56,725 nt of DNA from Saccharofermentans sp. (GTDB lineage: Bacteria; Bacillota; Clostridia; Saccharofermentanales; Saccharofermentanaceae), in the NCBI GenBank assembly GCA_024403695.1, contig JAKSRI010000018.1, forward strand, positions 1 through 56,725, given 5' to 3'. The notes under the pieces are model-generated. The model saw only the letters and a list, made by a program, of their open reading frames with translations, had not been told where the DNA came from and searched no databases. Below are positions 14,717 to 24,100 of this stretch, piece after piece (within the stretch, counting starts at the first letter, position 1; the number at the start of each line of letters is the position of its first letter). The position numbers and the translations under genes were made by a program.

Positions 14717-15979
14717 TTAGTCGTACTCGCAAATAAAACCGACCTTGCCCTTGTAGGAAGCAGCTGCGTCGATGATGTCGTTTGGCACGTCCATCGCCTC
14801 GAAATTCTTATAACCGTTGTTATCAGTCACAAGCACGCACATCTTGTCCTCATTAACAGTTCTGCCATCCTCTGTCTTGCCTGTAATAGAAGGCTCACCC
14901 TTACGCCATACGTAGTCACCCACTGGCAAACCGGAACCGTCAGCAGTCCAGTAATACTTGCCGTCTGCCTCATTATAAGTGCCACCGATGTAGAACGCGA
15001 AAGCATCAGAAGTATCGTCATTTATAACGCTATACAAAGAATACCAGCCAGCTGAACCAGTCATTGTCGCGAGGTGTCCGCCCTTGCTCTCACAGAAAGC
15101 TTCTGCCTCTTCCCATGTGCAGTCCATTACGAAAATCTCATAGTCTGGCTCTGAGTCATAAGATGGAACCACCTCATTTGAAAGGAAGAATGTAATCTCA
15201 TCATATGAGTAGTTACCACTAATAGATGGCCAATTCTCAATCTCTGCGTAACAAGCCTGATTAAACTCATCCTCAGACACCTCTTTGTCGCCGAGGTAGT
15301 AGTACCACTCTGTGTTCTGGTCCCATTCAATCTTTCCGATATAATCCCATGGATCTGAAACATCATCTGGGAAAATCTGCATGTGACGAGATACACCATC
15401 ATCAACAAGCTCATAGTTCTCATTCATAACGCCATACCATAGCCAAGCCTGAGCGCCAGCATAATCGGAATTAAGGTTATAAGCAATTCCAGACTTTGGT
15501 GCGTACATATAACCTGCGTTACCGCCTGCACCATATACCCAGTTCTTCATGAGTGTATGAACCTGACCATCTGCATATGTGAAAAGAGAAACATTACAGA
15601 TTCCATCCTCTACAACGAGCTCTGGGATAGAGTCATCATCAAAATAAATCAAGTCAAATGTACGCTGGTTAGAGTCGCTAGTGTACTCGGCATACTTGGA
15701 GAAATTATTGATTACTTCGAGATATGCGGCCTCATAGTCATAGCTGACAGGCTGCTCGATTGGCTGTGTTGCTTCAGTCTCTACTGGGAGCTCCTCTGTT
15801 GGGGCTGTAGTCTCTGCCGCTCCTGTATTGTCCTCAACCTCGATTTTGATTACTGGCTGAGTCTCGTCCTCATCGTCGTCCTTCTTATGCTTCTTGTCTG
15901 CATTTTCTGTACATGCTGTCAGACACATAGATGCGATGAGAGTCCACGCGATCATTGCTGTAAGCTTGTTCTTTTTCAT
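14717..15979 (-). CDS. Surface lipoprotein with C-type lectin-like domain
   Basis: 420 residues. The lipobox LTAC at about residues 20-23 follows a short hydrophobic signal. An acidic, Thr/Glu-rich stalk (24-85) leads to a domain with LIYFDDDSIPELVV, the same D-rich loop type as in the lipoprotein at 6256, and then a C-terminal C-type-lectin fold (about 290-420): DCTWEEAEAFCESKGGHLAT, FYIGGTYN, GFICEYD. Bacterial CTL-fold domains bind carbohydrate or protein; the ligand here is unknown. GAGGAAAACATT precedes the ATG. It lies 86 bases downstream of a zinc-ribbon protein on the same strand and ends at a strong terminator. Confidence 0.78.
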   Translation of the reverse strand: MKKNKLTAMIAWTLIASMCLTACTENADKKHKKDDDEDETQPVIKIEVEDNTGAAETTAPTEELPVETEATQPIEQPVSYDYEAAYLEVINNFSKYAEYTSDSNQRTFDLIYFDDDSIPELVVEDGICNVSLFTYADGQVHTLMKNWVYGAGGNAGYMYAPKSGIAYNLNSDYAGAQAWLWYGVMNENYELVDDGVSRHMQIFPDDVSDPWDYIGKIEWDQNTEWYYYLGDKEVSEDEFNQACYAEIENWPSISGNYSYDEITFFLSNEVVPSYDSEPDYEIFVMDCTWEEAEAFCESKGGHLATMTGSAGWYSLYSVINDDTSDAFAFYIGGTYNEADGKYYWTADGSGLPVGDYVWRKGEPSITGKTEDGRTVNEDKMCVLVTDNNGYKNFEAMDVPNDIIDAAASYKGKVGFICEYD

Positions 15980-16031
15980 AATGTTTTCCTCGTTCTCTTG
16001 GAAATATTTCGCGCCACACTCCTTGTGGTTC

Positions 16032-16077
16032 CGCGCCGCGCCTTACTCCTTGGCCGCGCCGCGCCTTACTCCTTGGC
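16032..16077. repeat. Direct 23-bp tandem duplication covering a stop codon
   Basis: Two identical 23-base units, 16032-16054 and 16055-16077, each containing CCTTACTCCTTGGC. The right unit includes the stop codon and last codons of the zinc-ribbon gene; the left unit repeats them in the untranslated gap. Recent slippage or unequal exchange is the likely cause. The minus strand of each unit contains AAGGAGTAA. Confidence 0.85.
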
Positions 16078-16743
16078 CGCGCCGCATGTGGAGCAGAACT
16101 TACCCGTATTGCTGGAGCCGCAGTATGCACAAGTCCATGCCGCTGGTTTGAAATCTGCAACTGGTGCCGCCGCTGCCGCGTCCGTTGTAGTGTTGCTTGG
16201 GATCGCATAAGTTACCAAGAACTGCGCGTTGTCGATTCCGTAACTTGCCAATGTTGGAGCGATTTTCTCCTTAATCTGCACACTGAGCACTTTCATGTTC
16301 TCGAGGGCACCCGCCATAGTCATATGCTTGGCCGCACACTCGTCGAAAACCTGCTGAGCCGCTTCAACCGTTGCCGCATGAATGCTGTTTGCCGCATCAG
16401 TGTTGCCTTCGTAGCTACCATATGTTGCCACATCGAACTTCAGAGTGGAAAGGAACTTCAACATCACCTTCTTAGGCTCGCCGCCTGGCACTTTGTCCAT
16501 GAAATAGAGCTTATCTCTGGACGCAATAGCAAGAATGTTGTTGTTCTCCTTATCCTTGGTGAATGTTGGCGGCGTGTTGTAGATCGCATCCTCCGCCTCG
16601 GCGAACTTCTCAGCCGCTTTTATCTTAATGTTGTCAGTAGCCTTGTCGATTGCCGGATTGATGAACTTCTCCGCCGCGGCGTTCGCCACTGCATTGCCCA
16701 CATTATTTGCCACGGTATTCATAAGTCTATCAAAAAATCCCAT
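16066..16743 (-). CDS. Cytoplasmic protein with C-terminal zinc ribbon, function unknown
   Basis: About 225 residues beginning MGFFDRLMNTVANNVGNAVA. The N-terminal third is an Ala/Asn-rich amphipathic helix (possible coiled coil or membrane-surface helix), the middle carries NNILAIASRDKLYFMDKVPG, VMLKFLSTLKFDVATYG and LASYGIDNAQFLVTYAIP, and the C-terminus is a C4 ribbon CAYCGSSNTGKFCSTCG. No signal peptide or membrane span. Start set by AAGGAGGGCTAT; the longer in-frame N-terminus has no binding site. Resembles zinc-ribbon proteins common in Clostridia, but I cannot name the family. Confidence 0.65.
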   Translation of the reverse strand: MGFFDRLMNTVANNVGNAVANAAAEKFINPAIDKATDNIKIKAAEKFAEAEDAIYNTPPTFTKDKENNNILAIASRDKLYFMDKVPGGEPKKVMLKFLSTLKFDVATYGSYEGNTDAANSIHAATVEAAQQVFDECAAKHMTMAGALENMKVLSVQIKEKIAPTLASYGIDNAQFLVTYAIPSNTTTDAAAAAPVADFKPAAWTCAYCGSSNTGKFCSTCGAAKE

Positions 16744-16837
16744 ATAGCCCTCCTTGTAGTCCGTTTTTCTCTCTCGGCGATATTTTATCACTCTTGGGCT
16801 GGTTTGTGTGGCTTTGTGTGGCTTTGTGAGTCTCGGG

Positions 16838-17032
16838 ATTCATCTATTTGTTCAAAAGATTTCTATTTTTATGAACCTTTTTATGAATAATTAGCATCAA
16901 CTGCTGATATTTCATAAATTCGTTCATAAAACTTAGAATCTTATGAACGGTTTTATGAATAAATCCTCTTAACTGCCGATAATTCATAAATTCGTTCATA
17001 AAATCCAAAATCTTATGAATGATTTTATGAAC
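16838..17032. repeat. 51-bp palindromic element, three tandem copies (72-bp period)
   Basis: Copies at 16838-16888, 16910-16960 and 16982-17032, each 51 bases, with starts exactly 72 bases apart and unrelated 21-base spacers. Each copy has two TTCATAA-type heptamers on the left and two inverted TTATGAA heptamers on the right, able to fold as a long hairpin. The first copy is the most diverged. The same element occurs at 20910-21032, 34005-34127 and 56334-56384. Confidence 0.9.
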
Positions 17033-17169
17033 ATGCATGCACCCTCAAAAAATCCCAAAAAAGTCCCAAATCACCCCTAAAAATCCCAAAACGCCTTAAA
17101 AGTCCCAACTTTCGCCTCAAAATGCAGAAAAAGCTTCCATTTTATAAATATCCATACTAGTCTGAACTC
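17033..17169. other. Intergenic region with TTGGGA runs; start-proximal promoter-like bases
   Basis: The minus strand contains four TTGGGA(C/T)TTTT motifs between 17050 and 17112 at irregular spacing, plus other GGG runs. TATAAA at 17143-17148 and CATACT at 17153-17158 could serve as -10 boxes for the plus-strand gene at 17170, which lacks a Shine-Dalgarno sequence. Confidence 0.35.
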
Positions 17170-17913
17170 ATGTATAACAACGCAGAAATATTAGAATACT
17201 TGGAATTCAAAAAGGATTGCATCTTAAAGGAATTAGCCAAATATCCCAAATTGTATTTTCTTCACAGAGGCCCAAACGAATCAATAAAAGTGATATACCA
17301 AGGAGAATGTCACGAGCACAGGATTGGAAATGCCAAGGGTCAGAAGTTTTTGGAAATATACAAAAGAAAACGCCAATTGGAGAACAAGCTCAGAGGAATC
17401 GAGGCTTCTTTAAAGATGCTTCGCGCGGGCAAAATAACGCCTGCCACCCGCGCCCTACACCCATCCGTACCACTCACAAGCTGCAGAAAACTGTTCGGCA
17501 ACTGGGACGACCTAGTCATCAGGCCGAACACCCATACGGATAGGCAGAGTCATTTGCACAACGGGATTGATTTCGACTCGAAGACGGAGGTGGACATCGC
17601 GAAGATTTATGATCTGCTGCACATCCCATATAAGCACGCGGCGGTGATTAATCTGGGAAGCTATCAGTTCGCTGCGGACCTGGTGCCACTTATCGAAGAG
17701 ACGGGGGATTACTTTATCCATGAGCATTTCGGGCGCGAGATGGTGGGCTCCTACCTGAATACGGCCACGGACAAATACCAGAACCTGAGCAGACGCGGTC
17801 TCATCCTAGGGCGCGACTATGTTTTCACGTACGAAAACCACGATAACTACGCGGACACCGCTTACCTGACGAACACGATTTTCTGGATTATGACCAACAT
17901 TTTAGGCAAATAA
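17170..17913 (+). CDS. Orphan protein with possible PD-(D/E)XK nuclease core
   Basis: 247 residues, soluble. A basic, helical N-terminal half (YKRKRQLENKLRGIEASLKML) precedes a region with FDSKTEVDIAKIYDLLHIPY, INLGSYQFAADLVPL and YFIHEHFGREM. The order E, then D after a beta-strand, then E-x-H in the next strand resembles the core of PD-(D/E)XK endonuclease-like folds, with His replacing Lys; this is pattern inference only. No methyltransferase, helicase or other defence partner sits beside it. No Shine-Dalgarno precedes the ATG. GC content rises in the second half, which might hint at a mosaic origin. It converges on the second membrane sigma gene across a shared terminator. Confidence 0.55.
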   Translation: MYNNAEILEYLEFKKDCILKELAKYPKLYFLHRGPNESIKVIYQGECHEHRIGNAKGQKFLEIYKRKRQLENKLRGIEASLKMLRAGKITPATRALHPSVPLTSCRKLFGNWDDLVIRPNTHTDRQSHLHNGIDFDSKTEVDIAKIYDLLHIPYKHAAVINLGSYQFAADLVPLIEETGDYFIHEHFGREMVGSYLNTATDKYQNLSRRGLILGRDYVFTYENHDNYADTAYLTNTIFWIMTNILGK

Positions 17914-17940
17914 AAATCCAGACATCGCTGCCTGGATTTT
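17913..17940. terminator. Bidirectional terminator
   Basis: AAAATCCAG and CTGGATTTT form a symmetric stem between two convergent genes; runs of A on the left and T on the right allow function on both strands. Confidence 0.8.
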
Positions 17941-17948
17941 ATTAACTA

Positions 17949-19928
17949 TTAAGAGAAATCATCGTGCCAGTCAATGACACCGTTACCATTTACATCAGTC
18001 CAGATTACATTCTTCTGTTCACGAAGCGAGTAATATCCATCTGGTAGCGCCAAGATACAATCAGGATAAATATGGTAATCATCAACATATATTCTATTGA
18101 AATAAACACTTGAAACATTATTTAAAGTGATAGTATTTCCATCAAAATTATATTTTAAATCATAGTTGCCCAATCCATCGGAATAGTATGTATATGAATT
18201 AGAGCCACTTATATATCCATACATATCTGCAGATAAAGATGCCAATTCACCAAGTGGTTGTCCATTCAGGTTATAGGCAAAGCCATAACCAAAAACCGGA
18301 TATGCAACGGTATAAACCTGATTATCAGGACCTAGCCATACTTTTCCTAGGCGATCTGAATTCTGGTAAAAGTAATCGTCAATATTTCCATATATAAAAG
18401 CGCCTGCCATTCCTTGGTTAATTTGACCACCAACAATGAATTCACTTCCTGGGCTAACCCAGACTAAACCATCATAAATCCGAGCATTATATCCATAATA
18501 ATGTCTTTCTTCATAAGCCTTTTCCACGGCTGATAACCAAGAATTATATGACAAGTTGTGGAAATCATTAGAATCAACACCTGCGACAGCTAAGATTTCA
18601 TCATTTGTTAGGATTGTTCCTGTTGTCACATTTACAGTAAACCCTTCATATACATCGCCCTCGACATCTTGGCCTGTCTGATGAATACCTCTAACTATAA
18701 TCGTAAACAGTTCATCAGAATTGCGAATTACAGCATACTCAGAACAATGCTTCAAATATTGATTTACCTCATCAGCAGCAGCCTGATCAGGCAAAGTAAG
18801 TGTCAAAGCAAAAGTTGGTACATAAATTTCCTCTTGCGGATTATGGAATTGAGATGTGCTAACGCTAATATAATTATTCAAATCAATAATCTCAGGTGTT
18901 GGTTCTGGTGTTGGCTCCGGAGTAGGAGTGGCGTCAGGCGTTGGAGTAGTCTCGAACACGATTTCGATAGTACGCGGCTCGGTCGTCTCAGCAACTTCTG
19001 TCTCTTTTGCAACAGGCTTCTTTGGGGCTTTAAGTTTCTTCATCATAAATATTCCACCAACACTAAGGAGACCCAGAGCCAGGACACCGCACACGGATTT
19101 TACAATTATGGACTTAATGGCTACACCCTTTGCCGTAGCAGTAACTGCTTTCGTGGCACCTGCTACACCAGCGGATCCTACCGCACCTGCACTTCCCACA
19201 GCGCCAGCACTAGCACCCGCACCTGAACCAATTCCCGAACCGAAACCTGTGAATGGAACCGATGGCACCTCGCATGTGGAAAGAGAAGAATTGAGCAAAG
19301 CAGTAAGAGCTGGGAACATACCGGCAGCGCAGAGCTTGTCGCCTGTCTTGCTTTCGTAGCTTTCGATGGCACTCTTAAGCTTAATCTTAGCGTTTTTGAG
19401 TCTGGTTTTTACCGTGCCCTCAGGGACGTTCATGTACTCGGCGATCTGCTTTACCGGCATTTCGTTATAGTAGTGCATGAAAATTGTCTGGTATTGGTTC
19501 TCACTAAGAGCCCTAACCATAAGGTCAAGGATAATGTTACGCTTCTCCTCCTCCATTATCAGAGTGTCAGGAAGTCTGTCGATGTTGTCGTCACCCTCGA
19601 TAGGAGTGCCTGCCTCGATGGCGTCGTCAAAAGAAAGATTATCTCTAGTTCTTGCAAGTCGATTAAGGCACACACGGGAAGCTATGGTTTTCACCCATCC
19701 GAAATAAGTTCTGTTGTCACTAAGCATGTGCAACTTATTGAAAACAGTGATAAAAGTGTCCTGAGTGCAATCTTCTGCTTCTTCCTCATCACGCATATGG
19801 CCAAGACAAATAAGATAGACCATGTCGCGAGAAGCCTCATAAAGCTCCGCGAAAGCACCGTCATCTCCCATCTTTGCACGGGAAACCATATTATCAAGTA
19901 TTTCTTCAGGTATTCTGTTGTAGATCAT
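17949..19928 (-). CDS. Membrane-tethered ECF-like sigma factor with RsiV-like ectodomain
   Basis: About 659 residues. Sigma region 2 (about 15-95: AFAELYEASRDMVYLICLGH, EAEDCTQDTFITVF, FGWVKTIASRVCLNRLAR) and region 4 (about 125-190: VKQIAEYMNVPEGTVKTRLK) are followed by a Gly/Ala-rich linker, one membrane helix (about 273-296, VCGVLALGLLSVGGIFMM), a basic stop, a Thr/Pro/Glu stalk and a 300-residue ectodomain. Within it FALTLTLPDQAAADEVNQYL, GFTVNVTTGTILTNDEILAV and ALPDGYYSL recall the DUF3298-type domain of RsiV, the lysozyme-sensing anti-sigma factor; moderate inference. The C-terminus has DVNGNGVIDWHDD, an EF-hand-like loop. Start set at MIYNRIPEE after AAGGGGGCGTAAATTT. Confidence 0.8.
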   Translation of the reverse strand: MIYNRIPEEILDNMVSRAKMGDDGAFAELYEASRDMVYLICLGHMRDEEEAEDCTQDTFITVFNKLHMLSDNRTYFGWVKTIASRVCLNRLARTRDNLSFDDAIEAGTPIEGDDNIDRLPDTLIMEEEKRNIILDLMVRALSENQYQTIFMHYYNEMPVKQIAEYMNVPEGTVKTRLKNAKIKLKSAIESYESKTGDKLCAAGMFPALTALLNSSLSTCEVPSVPFTGFGSGIGSGAGASAGAVGSAGAVGSAGVAGATKAVTATAKGVAIKSIIVKSVCGVLALGLLSVGGIFMMKKLKAPKKPVAKETEVAETTEPRTIEIVFETTPTPDATPTPEPTPEPTPEIIDLNNYISVSTSQFHNPQEEIYVPTFALTLTLPDQAAADEVNQYLKHCSEYAVIRNSDELFTIIVRGIHQTGQDVEGDVYEGFTVNVTTGTILTNDEILAVAGVDSNDFHNLSYNSWLSAVEKAYEERHYYGYNARIYDGLVWVSPGSEFIVGGQINQGMAGAFIYGNIDDYFYQNSDRLGKVWLGPDNQVYTVAYPVFGYGFAYNLNGQPLGELASLSADMYGYISGSNSYTYYSDGLGNYDLKYNFDGNTITLNNVSSVYFNRIYVDDYHIYPDCILALPDGYYSLREQKNVIWTDVNGNGVIDWHDDFS

Positions 19929-19949
19929 AAATTTACGCCCCCTTTTTTT

Positions 19950-19955
19950 ATTATA
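19950..19955 (-). promoter_or_regulatory. Putative -10 box of the second membrane sigma gene
   Basis: Perfect TATAAT on the minus strand about 22 bases before the ATG at 19928; no -35 consensus at 16-18 bases. Confidence 0.4.
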
Positions 19956-20004
19956 CTCAATAGACAGCCTCACATCGATTTAGGTTCACTAAATTTTAAA
20001 AAAT

Positions 20005-20044
20005 TAAAAAATCCCTCGCACCCGACTAAACGAGCACGAGGGAT
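20005..20044 (-). terminator. Terminator of aquaporin gene
   Basis: Minus-strand stem ATCCCTCG paired with CGAGGGAT, followed by TTTTTTAATTTTT. Lies 22 bases beyond the aquaporin stop. Confidence 0.85.
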
Positions 20045-20066
20045 CAAAATCAACGCAAGTAATTTA

Positions 20067-20735
20067 TTACTTCTCAGAAGGCTTGATTGCCATCCAGATG
20101 AGAGCTGCGAGAACACCACCGATGAGTGGAGCTACGATAAATACCCAAACGTTAGAAAGAGCAGCGCCGCCTGCGAATACTGCGGAAGCGAGGGATCTTG
20201 CTGGGTTTACGGATGTGCCTGTGAAAGCGATACCGATGATGTGTACGAGAGTAAGTGAGAGACCGATAACGAGACCAGCTACGTTAGAGAACTCTGGCTT
20301 AGATGTAACACCAAGGATTGCAAGAACGAAGATGCATGTGAGTACAACCTCTACGAGGATTGACTTACCGATGCTGTCGTTATAAAGACCGTTTGCACCA
20401 AAGCTCTGGTTCATGCCGAGAAGAACTGCGAGAACTCCTGCACCTGCGATACCACCGATGCACTGTGCTACTACATAACCGCAGAAATCCTTTACGCTCA
20501 TCTTCTTAGATACGAGCATTGCGATAGATACTGCTGGGTTGATGTGGCAACCAGAAACGTTACCGATAGAATATGCCATTGCTACGATTACGAGACCAAA
20601 AGCAAGAGCTGTCATAAGGTAAGCAGCGTTACCCTCTGCACCATTACAACCTACTACTACTGCTGTTCCACATGCAGCGAAAACGAGTACGAATGTACCG
20701 ATAAACTCTGCGATGTACTTCTTAAAACTTTCCAT
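20067..20735 (-). CDS. MIP-family aquaporin / glycerol facilitator
   Basis: 222 residues with six membrane spans and the two pore motifs GCHINPAVSIAM and TSVNPARSLASA. AEFIGTFVLVFAACGTAVV is typical of AqpZ-like members, and length matches AqpZ rather than the longer GlpF type, so water or small neutral solutes are likely; glycerol transport is not excluded and no glpK lies nearby. Start chosen at MESFKKYIAEF after GGAGGAAGTAACAAA. Single-gene unit with its own promoter (20771-20799) and terminator. Confidence 0.93.
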   Translation of the reverse strand: MESFKKYIAEFIGTFVLVFAACGTAVVVGCNGAEGNAAYLMTALAFGLVIVAMAYSIGNVSGCHINPAVSIAMLVSKKMSVKDFCGYVVAQCIGGIAGAGVLAVLLGMNQSFGANGLYNDSIGKSILVEVVLTCIFVLAILGVTSKPEFSNVAGLVIGLSLTLVHIIGIAFTGTSVNPARSLASAVFAGGAALSNVWVFIVAPLIGGVLAALIWMAIKPSEK

Positions 20736-20770
20736 TTTGTTACTTCCTCCTATCAAAGTTTGATAATTCT

Positions 20771-20799
20771 ACTATATGGATTAATCGAGCTGATGCCAA
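20771..20799 (-). promoter_or_regulatory. Promoter of aquaporin gene
   Basis: TTGGCA and TATAGT on the minus strand separated by 17 bases; predicted start about 30 bases before the ATG at 20735. Confidence 0.65.
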
Positions 20800-20909
20800 G
20801 CGGATAAAGGGTTTTATAACTTAATTGTAAAGATTGTTCGTTGTTCGTTTGGTTGTAAGCCAGGCGTGGGCGGCGTGGGCAGCGCGGCCAGGCGGGTGCG
20901 CAGGTCTAG

Positions 20910-21032
20910 ATTCATAAAATTGTTCATAAGATTTCGATTTTTATGAACGAATTTATGAAAAACACTGCATTTCACGCCAGATTTCATAAAAAGCTTCATA
21001 AATTCTGGAATTTTATGAACGAATTTATGAAC
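20910..21032. repeat. 51-bp palindromic element, two tandem copies (72-bp period)
   Basis: Copies at 20910-20960 and 20982-21032 with a 21-base spacer, matching the family at 16838, 34005 and 56334. Located between the terminator of the subtilase gene and the aquaporin promoter. The bases between this repeat and the aquaporin promoter (about 20800-20909) hold only a short G-rich stretch. Confidence 0.9.
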
Positions 21033-21050
21033 CCAATCCTTACAACCCAA

Positions 21051-21086
21051 TAAAAAAGCCCCGAGCTGCCAAACTGACAACTCGGG
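21051..21086 (-). terminator. Terminator of subtilase gene
   Basis: Minus-strand stem CCCGAG with CTCGGG, with TTTTTTATT tail. Loop sequence and arms resemble the terminator at 56393-56429 downstream of the DUF4214 remnant, suggesting shared ancestry. Confidence 0.85.
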
Positions 21087-21131
21087 ACGTAATAAAACCT
21101 CTAAGGAGCGCGGAGGACCGGAACAAAATTA

Positions 21132-24100
21132 TTAGTCAAACGCGACTATTCCAGCCTTCTCGCACAAAGCCACGAACTCTGATGAGCGAGCAAAGCCATC
21201 GAACACTTTCTCGCGGGAAGCACCATCCTTAAGGACGGAAACCCAAGCCTCGAAGCCCGCGCTATCAGGCTCACGGTCCATAAATGTGAGATACAAACGG
21301 GTCACAAACTCTTCGTCGTCGTAATTAGCATCAAGGAACTCCTTACTGAAGAAGAAACCGTGCGCCGCCTTGCTTCCACTTCCCTCGTGGTTGGCCAGTG
21401 CATCCGCCCATGATTTCAAGCCATCGCCATCGGCTTCACGGCCAAGGCAAGTGGTGTACAAACGCTCGACGAAAGCCAGAACCTCAGCGGAAGGCTCCAG
21501 GCGTGGCATGGCAGTACCGCCGGACTTGATGCCGTACTTATAGCAGATTGTCGCCCACTCCACGGAGTTAACGAAACCATCAAAAACCTGCTCACGGGTC
21601 GCACCCTTTTCAAGGGCCTCCACCCAAGCTGCGAGACCTGCCTCGTCTGGCTCACGATCCAGGAATGTTAGATACAATCGAGTCACGAAATCCTCGTCAG
21701 ACAACTCCTGTGAAGTTAACTCCGGTGAGAAGAAGAATCCGCGGGCAACTGTGGCGCCATCGGCTCCATCACGCAAAGCAACCGCCCAAGAAGTCACGCC
21801 CGTGTCCTCACCATCACGACCGAGTGCACAGGTATAAAGTCTCTCTGAGAAGCCCACAATTCCGTCGTCGACAATCACCTGAGGGAGAACTCTTGGTCTG
21901 ACCTCATACTCGCCACATCTATCACATTTGACGCAAGCAGTAGATCCAGGAGCATACACGGTCGCAGGAACTGCAGCAACATCTACATAGTTGTGACCAG
22001 GTGATTTAACCACCTCGCGAGACTTGAGCATTGTATGACATCTACTGCAATAAGATTCCTCGGTCATTCCATCAGAAGTGCAGGTCACCTCGATAGCAGC
22101 AGAAGTTACCACATCATGCCCCATAGCTGGATAGACGATTGGTTCATCAAGGACCAAATAACATTTCGTACAATATGAAAAACTGGAGTGACCTGCTTGG
22201 GTACAATTTGCTGGAACAGCTCTAACAAAATACCCGGAATGCTCTGCAGGTATTACAAGTGGCTCAGCGATGGTCTTGCCACACTCAGCGCAATAATAGT
22301 AGCTTCCACGGCCATCCTCAGTGCAGGTCATTTCAACTGCAGGCGCGAGAACTGGTGTGTGGAACTCCCCTTCACCGCACGTAAGCAACGCTGGAAGATA
22401 TACTTTCTGGAACTCGAACTGCTCGCCAAACTCCTCATAATAAATCTTATGCTCGTTCTCTGAGACGATCATGTCATGGAAAAACTGGATATCATCAATG
22501 CCTTGTGCTCTATATTCGGACATCATGATCGCCGCCATGCTGCACACGATAGGAGCTGACGCGGAAGTACCGCCGTTCAATCCATAAGGCTCCTTTACAT
22601 TGTCGATGAAAGCACCATAAACATAATCATATGGGGCGATAACTTCATATTCAGGACCAGTGCCCTTGGCATAATCCCAGCATGAACCATCAAGGCTATT
22701 ACAACCCTTGGAATACCCCATTACACCGATTACACAGTCATAGCCAGCTGGATAATAATCCTCTTTAGTACGATCATATGGATTATCCTTAGTACTCTCT
22801 CTATAATTGCCCGCAGCTCCAACAAGCAACATATCTTGTGACAACTCCTTAAAAGCCGCATATTCATAGGCACTATAACCTCTGCCGGCATAAGACATGT
22901 TACCGATATCTGCGCCATTATCACGGGCATAATACAACGCTTTTATTCCATTTGTGCTGTTTATATATCCTGGCTTTGTAGCAGGCGCACCACCCATCAT
23001 AACCTTGGCACCATAAGCAAGACCTGCACCACCAATATCGTTACCAGCTTCCATAGAGATAATAGAAGCACAATAACTACCATGGCCAGCATAAGTCAGG
23101 TAAGAATAGTCTGGGATTTCCTCATCAAAAAGAACTCCGTGCACATCATCAATGTAACCATTTCCATCATCATCAATGCCATTATCAGGAATCTCACCCT
23201 CATTCACCCACATATTGGCTTCCATATCAGGATATTCCGCATAGATTCCGGCATCAACAACGCAAATAACTATGCCTTCGCCAGGCTTGCGATGAGGCGC
23301 GATTTTCTCCCACATCTGCAAAATGCCAGTGGTCTCTGGCACCCAGTCGAGGTGCGCAATTTCAGCTTCTGTCGGATAAAGGAATGTTGGCTCCTCTGGG
23401 TCCTCGCCTGGATCTTCTGGGTCTTCGCCTGGCTCCTCTGGATCCTCGCCCGGATCTTCTGGATCCTCACCTGGATCCTCTGGGTCTTCGCCTGGGTCCT
23501 CTGGGTCTTCGCCTGGATCCTCTGGGTCTTCGCCTGGGTCCTCAGGGTCTTCCCCTGGCTCCTCAGGATTCTCCTCATCATCGCAAATAAAATATTCATA
23601 ATCAGTAATTTGGCGCAGGAAATCAGGCTGCGCTGTGATGATGTCGTCCTCAGTTCTTAAATCATCAACTGCGTCCCACACTTCATTACTGGTACGCGCT
23701 GAGTAGAAGACCTGGAACGCTTTCGCGCCCGTTACGGGGTCCTCTCCGACCTCTGTTTCCAGCAAGAATTCAACGTCATAAATATCGTGGTTCTTCACCA
23801 TCTCGTCTTTATCATTAAGTCGGATTGGAGTCTGACCTGCGACGCGGTATTCAATCACAGAAAACTGAACCGTCTCAGGGTCAACAAGCAAAGTGTCGCG
23901 AATCTCATCCTCTTCCTCATAATCGACCGTAATCGGCTCTATCCAGGACTGCTCCTCTGGCACCCCGGCCTCGAAAACCATAAGCTGCGCGTGAGCAGGA
24001 ACGCCATCGTGGTTCACTAAAGTGCCCACACCCGCGTCAGCGTCCGCAGCCGCATCAGACACAGGCACACCCTGCGCCGCGCCAGGCACGCCCTCAGCAC

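Noticed and set aside
16838..17032. CRISPR array (repeats with constant-length spacers)
   Set aside because: The repeat is 51 bp and palindromic throughout, arrays hold at most three copies, copies differ from each other, the same element occurs at four loci and no cas genes are in the window.
16844..17038. Small proteins rich in HKxxHKN and MNxFMN encoded by the palindromic elements
   Set aside because: The 72-bp period is a multiple of three, so frames stay open on either strand, and symmetry gives similar peptides on both strands. No ribosome-binding sites; frames are by-products of the repeat.
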